In this document: positions 1 through 9,424 of the stretch, piece by piece
Position numbering within the stretch: position 1 is the first letter of the stretch
Layout: each line of letters opens with the position of its first letter
NCBI GenBank assembly: GCA_027490345.1
Contig: JAIXYF010000323.1
Coordinates: 1 to 21,345 of the forward strand
Source: Novosphingobium sp.
GTDB taxonomy: Bacteria > Pseudomonadota > Alphaproteobacteria > Sphingomonadales > Sphingomonadaceae
Reading direction: 5' to 3'
DNA: 21,345 bases
Program-made: the position numbers and the translations under genes
Notes under the pieces: model-generated
Databases searched by the model: none
Told to the model about the DNA's origin: nothing
What the model saw: the letters and a program-made list of their open reading frames with translations, nothing else

Positions 1-1
1 T

Positions 2-3000
2 TCCGCTGCGGCGGGCGCTGTGGCGGTGAACCTTGGCAGCGGCACTGGCAGCGCAGGCGATGCGGCGGGCGATCTGCTTTCGGGCATCGAACGCCTGATC
101 GGCACCGCGCAGGGCGATATGCTGACCGGCTCCAACCTGGCCGATGTGCTGGAAGGCGGCGCGGGCATTGACCGGCTCGACGGCGGCGCCGGGGGCGATA
201 CCCTGCTGGGCGACGCGGGCAACGACATCCTGATCGGCGGCACTGGCAGCGACGTGCTCGATGGCGGCAGCGGCTTGGATACGGCGGACTACACCGCCAG
301 CACGCAGGGCGTGACGATCTACAACAACGGCATCGATCCCGGTTCGGGCGGTGCGGCCACTGGCGATCTGCTGATCGGGATCGAGCGCGTGTTCGGTTCA
401 GCCTTTGCCGATACGCTGGTGGGCGCGGCCACGGCCGAGACGCTGACCGGAAACGACGGCAACGACGCGATCGAAGGCGGCGCAGGCGCGGATACCATTG
501 ATGGCGGCGCGGGCTTTGATACGGCATCCTATGAACACGCCGCAGCGGCTGTCACCGTCAGCTTGGCGGCAGGCGGCGGGAATGGCAGCGGCAGCGCAGG
601 CGATGCGGCGGGCGATTCCCTCACCGGGATCGAGCGGCTGCTTGGCTCCGACCACGCCGATACGCTGATCGCAGGCGCGGCAGCAAACACGCTGGACGGC
701 GGTGCGGGCGATGACATGCTGGTGGCGGGCAGCGGCACCGACACGCTGAACGGTGGTAGTGGCAACGACACGGCGGATTATTCCGGCGCAGGCGCAGGCA
801 TCGCCGTCGCGCTTGATGGCAGCGCGGGCAGCGGCGACATCGCAGCGGGCGACCGGCTCACGGGCGTGGAAGGCGTGATCGGTTCGGGCTTTGCCGATAC
901 CATTACGGGCGCGTTTTCCAATGATACGCTGAGCGGCGACGGCGGCGACGATACGCTTGCAGGCGGCACCGGCGCCGATACCCTGCAAGGCGGCGCGGGC
1001 GACGACCAGCTTTCCGGCGAAAGCGGGGCCGATGTGCTCGATGGCGGCGCGGGCACCGATATGGTGAGCTATGCCGGTTCGGTGGCCGGGGTCAGTGTCG
1101 ATCTGGCGGCAGGCACGGCCACTGGCGGCGACGCGGCGGGCGACAGCTTCATCGCGGTGGAGCGCTTCACCGGCTCACGCGGGGCGGACATCTTCGTGGG
1201 CGCAGGCGGCACCGATTGGTTCGACGGCTATGACGGCAACGATACGCTGGTTGGCGGCGCAGGCACCGATACCCTGCTGGGCGGCAATGGCGACGATACG
1301 ATCATCGGCGGTAGCGGCGCTGATGCGATCGATGGCGGGGCGGGCATCGACACGGCAGATTATTCGGCCTCCACAGGCGCGGTAACGATCCGCACCGCTG
1401 GCACTTCCAGCGGCGGCGATGCGGCGGGCGATACCCTTGCCGGTATCGAACGCGTGATCGGATCGGGCCTTGCCGACCGCTTCGAAGGGCGCGCGGCAGA
1501 CGAGGAGTTCGTGGGCGGCGGCGGGGATGACACGTTCATCGCCTCGGGCGGGGCCGATATCTACCGCGGCGAAGGCGGCAATGACGTGGCCGACTATTCC
1601 GCCTCTGCCAGCAGCGGCATGCTGATCTACATGGACGGCGGCTTTGGCGGCACCGGCGATGCGGCGGGCGACCGGCTGTTCGATATCGAAACGGTCATCG
1701 GTTCGGCGCAGAACGACACCATCCTTGCGGCAAACACCGGATCGACCATTCAGGGCGGCGGCGGCAGCGATACGATCACCGGGGCCGACGGCGCCGATGT
1801 GCTGAGCGGCGGCGACGGCGATGATGCCATTATCACCGGGCTGGGCGCAGATCAGGTCAGCGGCGGGCTTGGCAGCGATACCGCCGATTACCGCAATTCG
1901 AATGCGGCCATCACCGTCACCAACAATGGCTCGGCAAGCTCCGGCGGGTGGGCAGCCGGCGATGTGCTGAGCGGGATCGAGGTGATCTACGGCTCGACCA
2001 ACTATGGCGATACCTTGCGCGGCGGGGCCACGGCGGCGTCCGAGCTGTTTGGCTGGGGCGGCAACGACACATTCGTCTCGTTCGGACAAGCAGACAGCAT
2101 CGATGGCGGCAGCGGTAGCGATACGATCGACTATTCCGGCAGTCTGGGCGCGGTCACCGTCCAGCTGGATGGCACCGCCTCCAGCGGCGGGGATGCCGAA
2201 GGCGACACGATCACCGGCGTGGAGCGGGTGATCGGTTCGGCGCTGGGCGATACGCTGATCGGCGCGGGCTTCAACGAAACGCTGCTGGGCGGGGCGGGTG
2301 ATGATACGCTGATCGGGGCGAGCGGCGCAGACACGCTGGATGGCGGCAGCGGCTTCGATACGGCCGACTATTCCTCGGCGGGCGGCGTGGTCGTGCGTAT
2401 GGATGGCACAGCGGGCGGCGCGGGACAGGCCAACGGCGATGTGCTGATCGGCATCGAGCGCGTGATCGGATCGGCGCTCTCGGACGTGATCTATGGTTCG
2501 GCCAATGCCGACACGATCATGGGCGGCAGCGGCGATGATGTGCTGGCGCCAGGCCTTGGCGTGGATATCGTGGATGGCGGCGCGGGCACCGATACGGTGG
2601 ACTACACCGGCTCGGGCAGCGCACTGACGGTCAACCTCGTGAACGCTGCGCTGTCCATAGGCCTCGCGCAGGGCGATACGTTTGCCAACATGGAAATCTG
2701 GTCGCTCTCTGCCTTCAACGACACTTTCCTCGGTTCGGCTGCGGCAGAAACGATCAATGGCAACGATGGCAACGACACGCTGGAAGGCGGGGCCGGGGCT
2801 GATTTCCTGAACGGCGGCAACGGCAACGACACACTGATCGGCGGCGCCGGAATCGATACCTTCGATGGCGGCACAGGCACCGATACAGCCGATTATTCGG
2901 CATCGGGCGCAGGCGTCAGCGTCTATCTCGCCTTCAGCGGCGGAAACGTCGGCGGCGATGCAGAAGGCGACGTGTTCGTCGTCGGCTCGATCGAAAGCAC

Positions 3001-6000
3001 GATCGGCTCTGCCTTCGATGATACCCTTGGCGGCAGCGGGGCCGCCAACACCTTGCGCGGCGGAGCGGGCAATGACACAATCGAGGGCCGGGGCGGGGCG
3101 GATGCCATGGACGGCGGCACGGGTACCGATACGCTGAGCTACTTCAATGCAGGCACCGGAATTACCGCCAGCCTCGCTAGCGGCACCGGCAGCGGCGGTG
3201 AGGCCCAAGGCGATACCTTCACCGGGTTCGAAGATCTGCAGGGCGGCTTTGGCGCCGATACGCTGACCGGCGACGGCAATGCCAACACGATCCGCGGCAG
3301 CTTCGGCGCCGACACGATCAATGGCGGCGCTGGCAACGATACCCTGTTTGGCGATGAAAGCGATGATACCATCACCGGCGGCGCAGGCGCCGATACGATG
3401 GAGGGCGGCACGGGCACCAACACGCTAAGCTATGCCACGGCAGGATCGGCCATCAGCGTCAGCCTGCAGAGCGGCACCGGCTCTCTGGGGGATGCGGCGG
3501 GTGATACGTTCACGCAGTTCCAGTACCTCATCGGTTCTGCGCACAACGACACGCTGGTCGGCAGCACCCTCAGCAATCTGATCAGGGCCGGCGCAGGCAA
3601 TGACATCATCGACGGCGGAGCCGGTTCCGACAACCTGATAGGCGAAGACGGCAACGACACGTTCCTGGGCGGCAGCGGCTTCGATGCGATGAACGGCGGC
3701 AATGGCACCGATACGGTCGACTATTCGGCAGCGGCCATCGGCGTTACGGCAGACCTTAACGCAGGCAGTGGCACGGCGGGCGATGCGCTGGGCGACACCT
3801 ATGGCAGCATCGAGAACATCACCGGATCGGCTTCGGGCGACACGATCCAAGGCAATGGCAGCAACAACGTGCTGACCGGCGGCGATGGCAACGACAATCT
3901 GATCGGCCTTGGCGGCAACGACACGATCACCGGCGGCAATGGCGATGACCGGATTTCGGGCGGTGCCGGCGCAGATGCGCTGGATGGCGGCGCGGGCAGC
4001 AATCTCCTGTTCTTCGGAACGGATCCCGTTCGGCCAGAAAACGTCTCGGTCGGCACCGGCGTCACCATCAGCCTTGATGGCGTGACCCTGGGTGTGGGCG
4101 GCGATGCGGCAGGCGACACCTACCGCAACTTCCAGGTCGTCTACCTCACCAACCAGGCCGACAGGGTGACCGGCACGGGCACAGCGGAATGGTTCCGCGG
4201 GCTGGGCGGTGCCGATACGATCAACGGCGCAGGCGGGACCGATACGGTCAGCTATTATGGCTCGTCCGGCATTATCATTGGCCTTGATGGCACCGCCGGT
4301 AGCGGCGGAGAGGCTCAGGGCGATGTCATCACCAATGTCGAGATCCTGCAGGGCACCCAGTTCGACGATACGCTATGGGGCGGTTCGAGCGGCAACACGC
4401 TTTTTGGCATGGAAGGCAATGACACTCTGCGCGGCGATTCCGGCAGCGACGTGCTCGATGGCGGCACTGGCACTGATACGGTCAGCTATGCCGCTTCGGG
4501 CGCAGGCGTCACCGCCAGCCTGATTGCCGGAAGCGGCAGCGCTGGGGATGCGGCGGGCGACACTTATGTATCCATCGAGAACCTCTCCGGCTCAAACAGC
4601 AACGATACGCTTTACGGCGACGGCGGGGCGAATGCGCTGTCTGGCGGCGGGGGCAATGATATCCTGCGCGGCGGCGGCGGGGCCGATGCGATCAACGGCG
4701 GCAACGGCTTCGATACGGCGGACTATTCGGATTCGACCGGGGCGGTTACCGTCTATCTGGATGGCACCACAGCCAATGGCGGTTTCGCGCAAGGCGATGT
4801 ACTTACCTCGGTCGAGGCGATCATCGGATCGGCGCAGGGTGATACGCTGGTCGGCTCCAACTCGGGCGAAACCTTGCGAGGCGGCGACGGCGACGACACG
4901 ATCAGCGGCTTTGTGGGCGATGATACGCTGGATGGCGGCAACGGCAATGATACGCTGAACGGCGGCACCGGCGCCGACACGATCAATGGCGGGGCAGGCA
5001 CCGATACGTTCACTTATGCCAGTTCTACGGGCAGCGTCATCGCCGCGCTGGATGGCACGGCTGGTTCGGGCAACGAAGCGACAGGCGACCGGATCACCGG
5101 GGTGGAAATCCTCATCGGATCAGCCTTCGACGATACGCTGGCCGGCACGGCCGGCGCGGATACGCTGCAGGGCGATGGCGGCAACGACGTGCTGATCGGC
5201 GGCGCTGGCGGCGATACGCTGGATGGCGGCGCGGGCACCGATAGCGTCTCCTTCGCCAATTCGGCCGGCGCCATCATGGCAAGCTTTGCCACCGGCAGCC
5301 TCGTCGTCACGGCCGCAGATGCCGTGGGCGATGCCTACACGTCGATCGAAGGCGTTGTCGGCTCTGCGCTGGGCGATACGCTGCGCGGCGGCGCGGCGGC
5401 CGAAATGCTCGATGGCGGGCTGGGCGATGATACGCTCCACGGCAGCGCGGGGGCAGACACGATCATCGGCGGCGGCGGGTTCGATACGATAGATTATGCC
5501 GCATCAGGCAGCGCGGTCAGCGTCCGGTTTGATGGCGCGGCTTCTGGCGGCGGCGATGCGGCGGGCGATCTGCTTTCGGGCATCGAGCAAGTCATCGGCA
5601 CCGGGCTGGCCGATGCGTTCACTGGCTCGGCAGCCGACGAAACCTTCCGCGGCGGCGGCGGTGACGATACCATGAACGGCAGCGGCGGCAACGACACGCT
5701 GTTTGGCGAAGACGGCAACGACTTGCTCAATGGCGGCGCAGGCAGCGATGCGATGGACGGCGGGGCGGGCACCGACACGGCCACCTATGCCAATTCCGCG
5801 CTGGGCGTGGCCGCCAACCTGGCGGACAGCGCCTTCAACACCAACGAAGCGGCAGGCGATAGCTATACCGCCATCGAGAACCTCGTCGGTTCGGCGTTCA
5901 GCGACCGGCTGACCGGCGATGGCGGCGCCAACGTGCTTGATGGCGGGGTCGGCAATGATCGGCTGGCTGGCGGCGGCGGGGCTGACAGCCTGATCGGCGG

Positions 6001-6025
6001 CAGCGGAACCGACACGGCAGACTAT
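2..6025 (+). repeat. 23 tandem RTX units of about 79 or about 97 residues
   Basis: Cutting the protein after each D-T-x-x-Y (or equivalent) junction gives 23 consecutive units. Ten are 97-98 residues (units 1, 4, 5, 7, 11, 13, 14, 15, 19, 22) and thirteen are 78-83 residues. The two classes differ by about 18 residues, which is two nonapeptides. Unit lengths add up exactly to the coding length. The window begins at a unit boundary. Unit 16 (4016-4255) is the odd one: it has an extended non-RTX part (starting GTDPVRPENV) and fewer nonapeptides. Similarity at DNA level is moderate, with only short exact matches between units. Confidence 0.9.
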
Positions 6026-6514
6026 TCGCAGGCCGGCGGTGCGATTGCGCTCAACCTGGGCAGCGGCGGCACGGGCACAGGCACCGGCACCGGCGGCGAT
6101 GCGGCGGGTGACAGCCTATCGGGCGTGGAAAGCGTGATCGGTTCAAGCTTCGGCGACATGTTCACGCTGGCGCTGGGCCACAGCTTTTCGATCGATGGCG
6201 GCGGCGGATCGGATCGTGTGGCACTGGCCGAAAATGCGGGCGAGGTTACTTCGGCCCAGCTTTCCAGCGTGCTCAGCCGGGTCGAGACAATCGACTTTAC
6301 CGCCAGCGGCACCGATGCGAATCTCACCGTGGATGCCGCGTTCATCCAGGGAGTGGCGGGCGCAGGCAATGCCTCGCGGCTCACGCTCGCTTTCGATGCG
6401 GGTGATTCGCTGCAGATCGCCAGCGGTGCATTCTATACCCAGACCGGAGCCGACTACACCTTCTACAGCGACAGCAGCATGACGACCACCGTCGCCCAGC
6501 TGACTGTGGCCTGA
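2..6514 (+). CDS. Giant RTX (hemolysin-type Ca2+-binding) repeat protein, 5'-partial
   Basis: The reading frame is open to the left edge. The codons before the first possible start (GTG at 20) encode the normal beginning of a repeat unit (SAAAGAVAVN), so the true start lies upstream. The visible 2170 residues consist of 23 repeat units and a 162-residue terminal unit. Each unit has a non-RTX half (a VxVxLxxG strand pattern, then GDAAGD, then GIExxxGS) and a half made of GGxGxDxL nonapeptides, which in RTX proteins bind Ca2+ and fold as a parallel beta-roll. The last about 110 residues (VETIDF, LTVDAAFI, AGDSLQI, ending AQLTVA) resemble the C-terminal segment of large type I-secreted adhesins and probably carry the export signal. 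No enzymatic domain, signal peptide or membrane helix is visible. The probable role is a secreted or surface-attached adhesin or matrix protein (inference). The family call is firm; the role and full length are unknown. Confidence 0.93.
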   Translation, partial: SAAAGAVAVNLGSGTGSAGDAAGDLLSGIERLIGTAQGDMLTGSNLADVLEGGAGIDRLDGGAGGDTLLGDAGNDILIGGTGSDVLDGGSGLDTADYTASTQGVTIYNNGIDPGSGGAATGDLLIGIERVFGSAFADTLVGAATAETLTGNDGNDAIEGGAGADTIDGGAGFDTASYEHAAAAVTVSLAAGGGNGSGSAGDAAGDSLTGIERLLGSDHADTLIAGAAANTLDGGAGDDMLVAGSGTDTLNGGSGNDTADYSGAGAGIAVALDGSAGSGDIAAGDRLTGVEGVIGSGFADTITGAFSNDTLSGDGGDDTLAGGTGADTLQGGAGDDQLSGESGADVLDGGAGTDMVSYAGSVAGVSVDLAAGTATGGDAAGDSFIAVERFTGSRGADIFVGAGGTDWFDGYDGNDTLVGGAGTDTLLGGNGDDTIIGGSGADAIDGGAGIDTADYSASTGAVTIRTAGTSSGGDAAGDTLAGIERVIGSGLADRFEGRAADEEFVGGGGDDTFIASGGADIYRGEGGNDVADYSASASSGMLIYMDGGFGGTGDAAGDRLFDIETVIGSAQNDTILAANTGSTIQGGGGSDTITGADGADVLSGGDGDDAIITGLGADQVSGGLGSDTADYRNSNAAITVTNNGSASSGGWAAGDVLSGIEVIYGSTNYGDTLRGGATAASELFGWGGNDTFVSFGQADSIDGGSGSDTIDYSGSLGAVTVQLDGTASSGGDAEGDTITGVERVIGSALGDTLIGAGFNETLLGGAGDDTLIGASGADTLDGGSGFDTADYSSAGGVVVRMDGTAGGAGQANGDVLIGIERVIGSALSDVIYGSANADTIMGGSGDDVLAPGLGVDIVDGGAGTDTVDYTGSGSALTVNLVNAALSIGLAQGDTFANMEIWSLSAFNDTFLGSAAAETINGNDGNDTLEGGAGADFLNGGNGNDTLIGGAGIDTFDGGTGTDTADYSASGAGVSVYLAFSGGNVGGDAEGDVFVVGSIESTIGSAFDDTLGGSGAANTLRGGAGNDTIEGRGGADAMDGGTGTDTLSYFNAGTGITASLASGTGSGGEAQGDTFTGFEDLQGGFGADTLTGDGNANTIRGSFGADTINGGAGNDTLFGDESDDTITGGAGADTMEGGTGTNTLSYATAGSAISVSLQSGTGSLGDAAGDTFTQFQYLIGSAHNDTLVGSTLSNLIRAGAGNDIIDGGAGSDNLIGEDGNDTFLGGSGFDAMNGGNGTDTVDYSAAAIGVTADLNAGSGTAGDALGDTYGSIENITGSASGDTIQGNGSNNVLTGGDGNDNLIGLGGNDTITGGNGDDRISGGAGADALDGGAGSNLLFFGTDPVRPENVSVGTGVTISLDGVTLGVGGDAAGDTYRNFQVVYLTNQADRVTGTGTAEWFRGLGGADTINGAGGTDTVSYYGSSGIIIGLDGTAGSGGEAQGDVITNVEILQGTQFDDTLWGGSSGNTLFGMEGNDTLRGDSGSDVLDGGTGTDTVSYAASGAGVTASLIAGSGSAGDAAGDTYVSIENLSGSNSNDTLYGDGGANALSGGGGNDILRGGGGADAINGGNGFDTADYSDSTGAVTVYLDGTTANGGFAQGDVLTSVEAIIGSAQGDTLVGSNSGETLRGGDGDDTISGFVGDDTLDGGNGNDTLNGGTGADTINGGAGTDTFTYASSTGSVIAALDGTAGSGNEATGDRITGVEILIGSAFDDTLAGTAGADTLQGDGGNDVLIGGAGGDTLDGGAGTDSVSFANSAGAIMASFATGSLVVTAADAVGDAYTSIEGVVGSALGDTLRGGAAAEMLDGGLGDDTLHGSAGADTIIGGGGFDTIDYAASGSAVSVRFDGAASGGGDAAGDLLSGIEQVIGTGLADAFTGSAADETFRGGGGDDTMNGSGGNDTLFGEDGNDLLNGGAGSDAMDGGAGTDTATYANSALGVAANLADSAFNTNEAAGDSYTAIENLVGSAFSDRLTGDGGANVLDGGVGNDRLAGGGGADSLIGGSGTDTADYSQAGGAIALNLGSGGTGTGTGTGGDAAGDSLSGVESVIGSSFGDMFTLALGHSFSIDGGGGSDRVALAENAGEVTSAQLSSVLSRVETIDFTASGTDANLTVDAAFIQGVAGAGNASRLTLAFDAGDSLQIASGAFYTQTGADYTFYSDSSMTTTVAQLTVA

Positions 6515-6585
6515 ACAGGATCGACACCAAACCGTCACGCGGACATGCGAGTGGCAAGGAAGATTGCCAGCGGAGCTTACGCCCC

Positions 6586-6590
6586 GGGAG
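6586..6590 (+). promoter_or_regulatory. Ribosome binding site setting the start of the second RTX gene
   Basis: GGGAG lies 9 nt before the ATG at 6600. It favours this start over the in-frame TTG at 6564, whose nearest AAGGA is only 3 nt away. Confidence 0.6.
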
Positions 6591-6599
6591 ATTCGCGCC

Positions 6600-9410
6600 A
6601 TGTCTGTCAAACGTTCTTCGTCCTTCGTGATGCCAGCTCTGGCACTGGCTCCGCCCCCGCCGCCCATCGATGGCGACGGCACACCCAACGTTCTTGTCGG
6701 CACCAGCGATGATGACGAGATCAACGGCTTTGGCGGCAACGATACGATCAGCGGGCTTGGCGGCAACGACACGATCGACGGCGGTACCGGTACCGATGCG
6801 ATGACCGGCGGATCGGGCGACGATACCTATTTCGTGGACAATTCCGGCGATACCGTCATCGAAGCGGCCAACGAAGGCACGGACATCGTCTTCTCTTCGA
6901 TCAGCCTTGCGCTGGCAGTCAATGTCGAAAGACTGAGCCTGATCGGCAACGGCGCGATCAACGCAATCGGCAATTCGCTCGACAACGTGCTGACCGGCAA
7001 CTCCGCTGCCAACCTGCTCAACGGCGGCCTCGGTAACGATACGCTGGACGGGGGAGCCGGCGCCGACACGATGATCGGCGGCAAGGGGGATGATACCTAT
7101 ACCCTCAGTGCGCTCAGCGATGTGGTCGTCGAAGCCGAGCTGGAAGGCACCGACACGATACGCGCCTCCTTCTCCTATGCGCTCGACAAGAACGTCGAAA
7201 ATCTCGTGCTGCTGGGCACCGGCGATTTCAGCGGCGTTGGCAACGTGCTGGGCAACACGCTCACCGGCAACGCAGGCGCCAACATTCTTTCCGGCGAAGA
7301 CGGCAACGACACGCTGCTGGGCAACGGCGGAACCGATACACTGATCGGCGGTTCTGGCGGCGATACGCTGGATGGCGGCACCGGCACCGATGCGATGATC
7401 GGCGGCTCCGGCAACGACACGTATGTGATCGACAGCGCGGACGATGTGATTGTTGAGGAACTCAACCAGGGCAACGACACGGTCGTCGTCGGGTTCGACT
7501 GGGTGCTGGGTGACGATTTCGAGAACGTCACGCTTTCGGGCGGCGCGGCGGTGAACGCCACCGGCAGCGATGTGGATAACGTGCTGATCGGCAACAGCGC
7601 CGCCAACACGTTGACCGGGCTTGGCGGACGCGATGTGCTTGATGGCGGTGGCGGCGCGGACACGCTGCTCGGCGGCACGGGCAACGACACTTATGTGGTT
7701 GATTCGGCAAGCGACTTCATCCTCGAAAACGCGGCAGAAGGCACTGACACAGTCAACGCTTCGGTCACTTATTCGCTGGTTGCCGAGACCGAAAACCTCA
7801 CGCTCACCGGGATGGATGCCATCGACGGCACCGGCAACTCGGTGGCCAATGTGATGCTTGGCAACCAGGCCGCGAACACACTGAACGGCCTTGACGGGGA
7901 CGACCGGTTGGATGGCGGCGCTGGCGCGGATACCCATAACGGCGGCGATGGCGATGATACGTTTATCGTCGACAATGCTGGCGACACGACCATCGACAGC
8001 TCCGGCAACGACACGGTCAACGCGTCGATCGACTGGGTGCTTTCCGGCAGCATCGAAAACCTTGTCCTGACTGGCAAGACCGCCATCGATGGCACTGGCA
8101 ATGCCCTTGCCAACACCATCACCGGCAATGACGAAGACAACGTGATCGACGGCGGCGCTGGCGCCGACGTGATGAAAGGCGGGCTCGGCGCTGATACTTA
8201 CTATGTTGACGACGCAAACGACACGGTGATCGAAAGCAAGCGCGGCGGTGGCACCGATACGGTCATTGCCGCAGTATCCTATACCTTGGCCGATTTCACG
8301 GATGACCTTGTGCTGGACGGCAGCGCCGATCTGGCCGCAACCGGGAACATGATCAACAACGGCATCACCGGCAATAGTGGCCGCAACCTGATCGACGGCG
8401 GCGGATCCAAGGATGCTCTGGATGGCCGCGATGGCGGCGATCTTTATGTGATCAGCTCCGTGCGCGATTCCTTCCAGGGTGAAATTCAGGACACTGGCAC
8501 CACCGGCATCGACGAACTGCGCATCATTTACACCACGCAGGGCTATGTCACGCTCAACGACAAGGATACCGGCCTCGAACGGATCGTAATCGGGACAGGC
8601 ACGGGCGCCAGCGCAGATACCTCGGGCATTGCCAATATCGCCGTTTCCGCCTCCAAGGTGCTGAGCGCACTCACGATCATCGGCAACGCGGGCGCCAACC
8701 GCATCGTCGGCACGGCCTTTGCCGACACACTTGATGGCGGTGCAGGCAATGATGCCATGTCCGGCGGGGCAGGCGACGATACGTATTTTGTCGATAGCGC
8801 CAAGGATCGGGTCAGCGAACGCGAGCTAGCCGGTTTCGACACGGTCTATGCCTCGACCAGCTTCAGCCTGGGCAGCAATGTCGAGGCGCTGGTCCTTACC
8901 GGAACAGCGGATATCAACGCCACAGGCGGGCGCGATGCCAATACGATCACCGGCAACAGCGGCGTCAACACGATCAACGGCAGCAAGGGCGACGATGTGC
9001 TTTCCGGCATGGGCGGCAACGACCGCCTGATTGGCGGCGTTGGCGCAGACCAGCTGACAGGCGGCAGCGGCCGCGATGCTTTCGTGTTCGCCACCTCGCC
9101 GCGCTTCGGCGATCCCTTCGATACGATCACCGATTTCAACAGAGCCGAAGGCGACACGATCGAGCTGGGTCGCAGCGCCTTTCGCGGGCTTGGCCGGACG
9201 CTGGGCTCAATCACCGCCGATCAGTTCGCGTCAGGCGCAGGGCTCAATCAAGTCAACGATGCAAGCGACCGCATCATTTATGATACGACCACCGGCAATC
9301 TCTGGTACGATTCCGACGGCGAAAATGTGATTGCCCCGATCCTGATCGCGCAACTTGGCACCACCAGCCATCCCGCGCTTACTTTTGCCGATATCGTGCT
9401 CGTGGCCTGA
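6600..9410 (+). CDS. RTX calcium-binding protein with serralysin-type C-terminal domain
   Basis: The protein is 936 aa from the ATG at 6600. A short N-terminal tail with a proline run (PALALAPPPPP, residues 12-22) replaces any signal peptide, as expected for type I export. Residues about 30-825 alternate RTX nonapeptides (GGxGNDTL, GDDTYxVD) with a second motif (VENLxLxG, then GTGNxxxNxxTGN). DTY-type junctions fall at residues 77, 167, 275, 365, 455, 534, 616 and 729, giving eight units. Residues 825-936 (RDAFVF, DTITDFN, GDTIEL, DRIIYD, NLWYDSDG, ending DIVLVA) match the M10/serralysin C-terminal domain that caps the beta-roll and carries the secretion signal. No HExxH protease motif or other catalytic domain is present, so it is not a serralysin. 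It lies 85 bp after the giant RTX gene on the same strand and is likely co-exported with it. Function beyond Ca2+ binding is unknown. Confidence 0.93.
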   Translation: MSVKRSSSFVMPALALAPPPPPIDGDGTPNVLVGTSDDDEINGFGGNDTISGLGGNDTIDGGTGTDAMTGGSGDDTYFVDNSGDTVIEAANEGTDIVFSSISLALAVNVERLSLIGNGAINAIGNSLDNVLTGNSAANLLNGGLGNDTLDGGAGADTMIGGKGDDTYTLSALSDVVVEAELEGTDTIRASFSYALDKNVENLVLLGTGDFSGVGNVLGNTLTGNAGANILSGEDGNDTLLGNGGTDTLIGGSGGDTLDGGTGTDAMIGGSGNDTYVIDSADDVIVEELNQGNDTVVVGFDWVLGDDFENVTLSGGAAVNATGSDVDNVLIGNSAANTLTGLGGRDVLDGGGGADTLLGGTGNDTYVVDSASDFILENAAEGTDTVNASVTYSLVAETENLTLTGMDAIDGTGNSVANVMLGNQAANTLNGLDGDDRLDGGAGADTHNGGDGDDTFIVDNAGDTTIDSSGNDTVNASIDWVLSGSIENLVLTGKTAIDGTGNALANTITGNDEDNVIDGGAGADVMKGGLGADTYYVDDANDTVIESKRGGGTDTVIAAVSYTLADFTDDLVLDGSADLAATGNMINNGITGNSGRNLIDGGGSKDALDGRDGGDLYVISSVRDSFQGEIQDTGTTGIDELRIIYTTQGYVTLNDKDTGLERIVIGTGTGASADTSGIANIAVSASKVLSALTIIGNAGANRIVGTAFADTLDGGAGNDAMSGGAGDDTYFVDSAKDRVSERELAGFDTVYASTSFSLGSNVEALVLTGTADINATGGRDANTITGNSGVNTINGSKGDDVLSGMGGNDRLIGGVGADQLTGGSGRDAFVFATSPRFGDPFDTITDFNRAEGDTIELGRSAFRGLGRTLGSITADQFASGAGLNQVNDASDRIIYDTTTGNLWYDSDGENVIAPILIAQLGTTSHPALTFADIVLVA
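6828..8786 (+). repeat. Eight-unit RTX / NxxTGN repeat array in the second RTX protein
   Basis: The span runs from the first to the last DTY-type junction. Spacings are 90, 108, 90, 90, 79, 82 and 113 residues. The 90 and 108 classes again differ by 18 residues. The seventh unit (starting about 8436) is degenerate: it loses the nonapeptides after DLYVIS and gains a divergent segment of about 60-80 residues. Confidence 0.8.
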
Positions 9411-9424
9411 TCGCTCGGGCCTGC

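Noticed and set aside
1175..3208. 677-aa open frame antisense to the giant RTX gene
   Set aside because: It arises from the GC-rich, repetitive codons of the sense strand (GAT and GGC read backward). Its own pattern is a periodic Ala/Arg/Ile shadow with no domain.
2..6514. Possible CRISPR-like or VNTR DNA repeat
   Set aside because: The periodicity is protein-level RTX repetition in one continuous reading frame, with diverged DNA between units.
6552..6569. Small inverted repeat tggcaa/ttgcca between the two RTX genes
   Set aside because: It has only a 6-bp stem and no T-tract, so it is too weak to call a terminator.
6564..6599. TTG start 12 codons upstream in the second RTX gene
   Set aside because: The ATG at 6600 has a better placed GGGAG, and the added residues show nothing useful.
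6381..7937. 518-aa open frame antisense to the second RTX gene
   Set aside because: It is a shadow of the RTX repeats, repeating VxxRIGAGAAIQRI-like sequence in step with the sense repeats.
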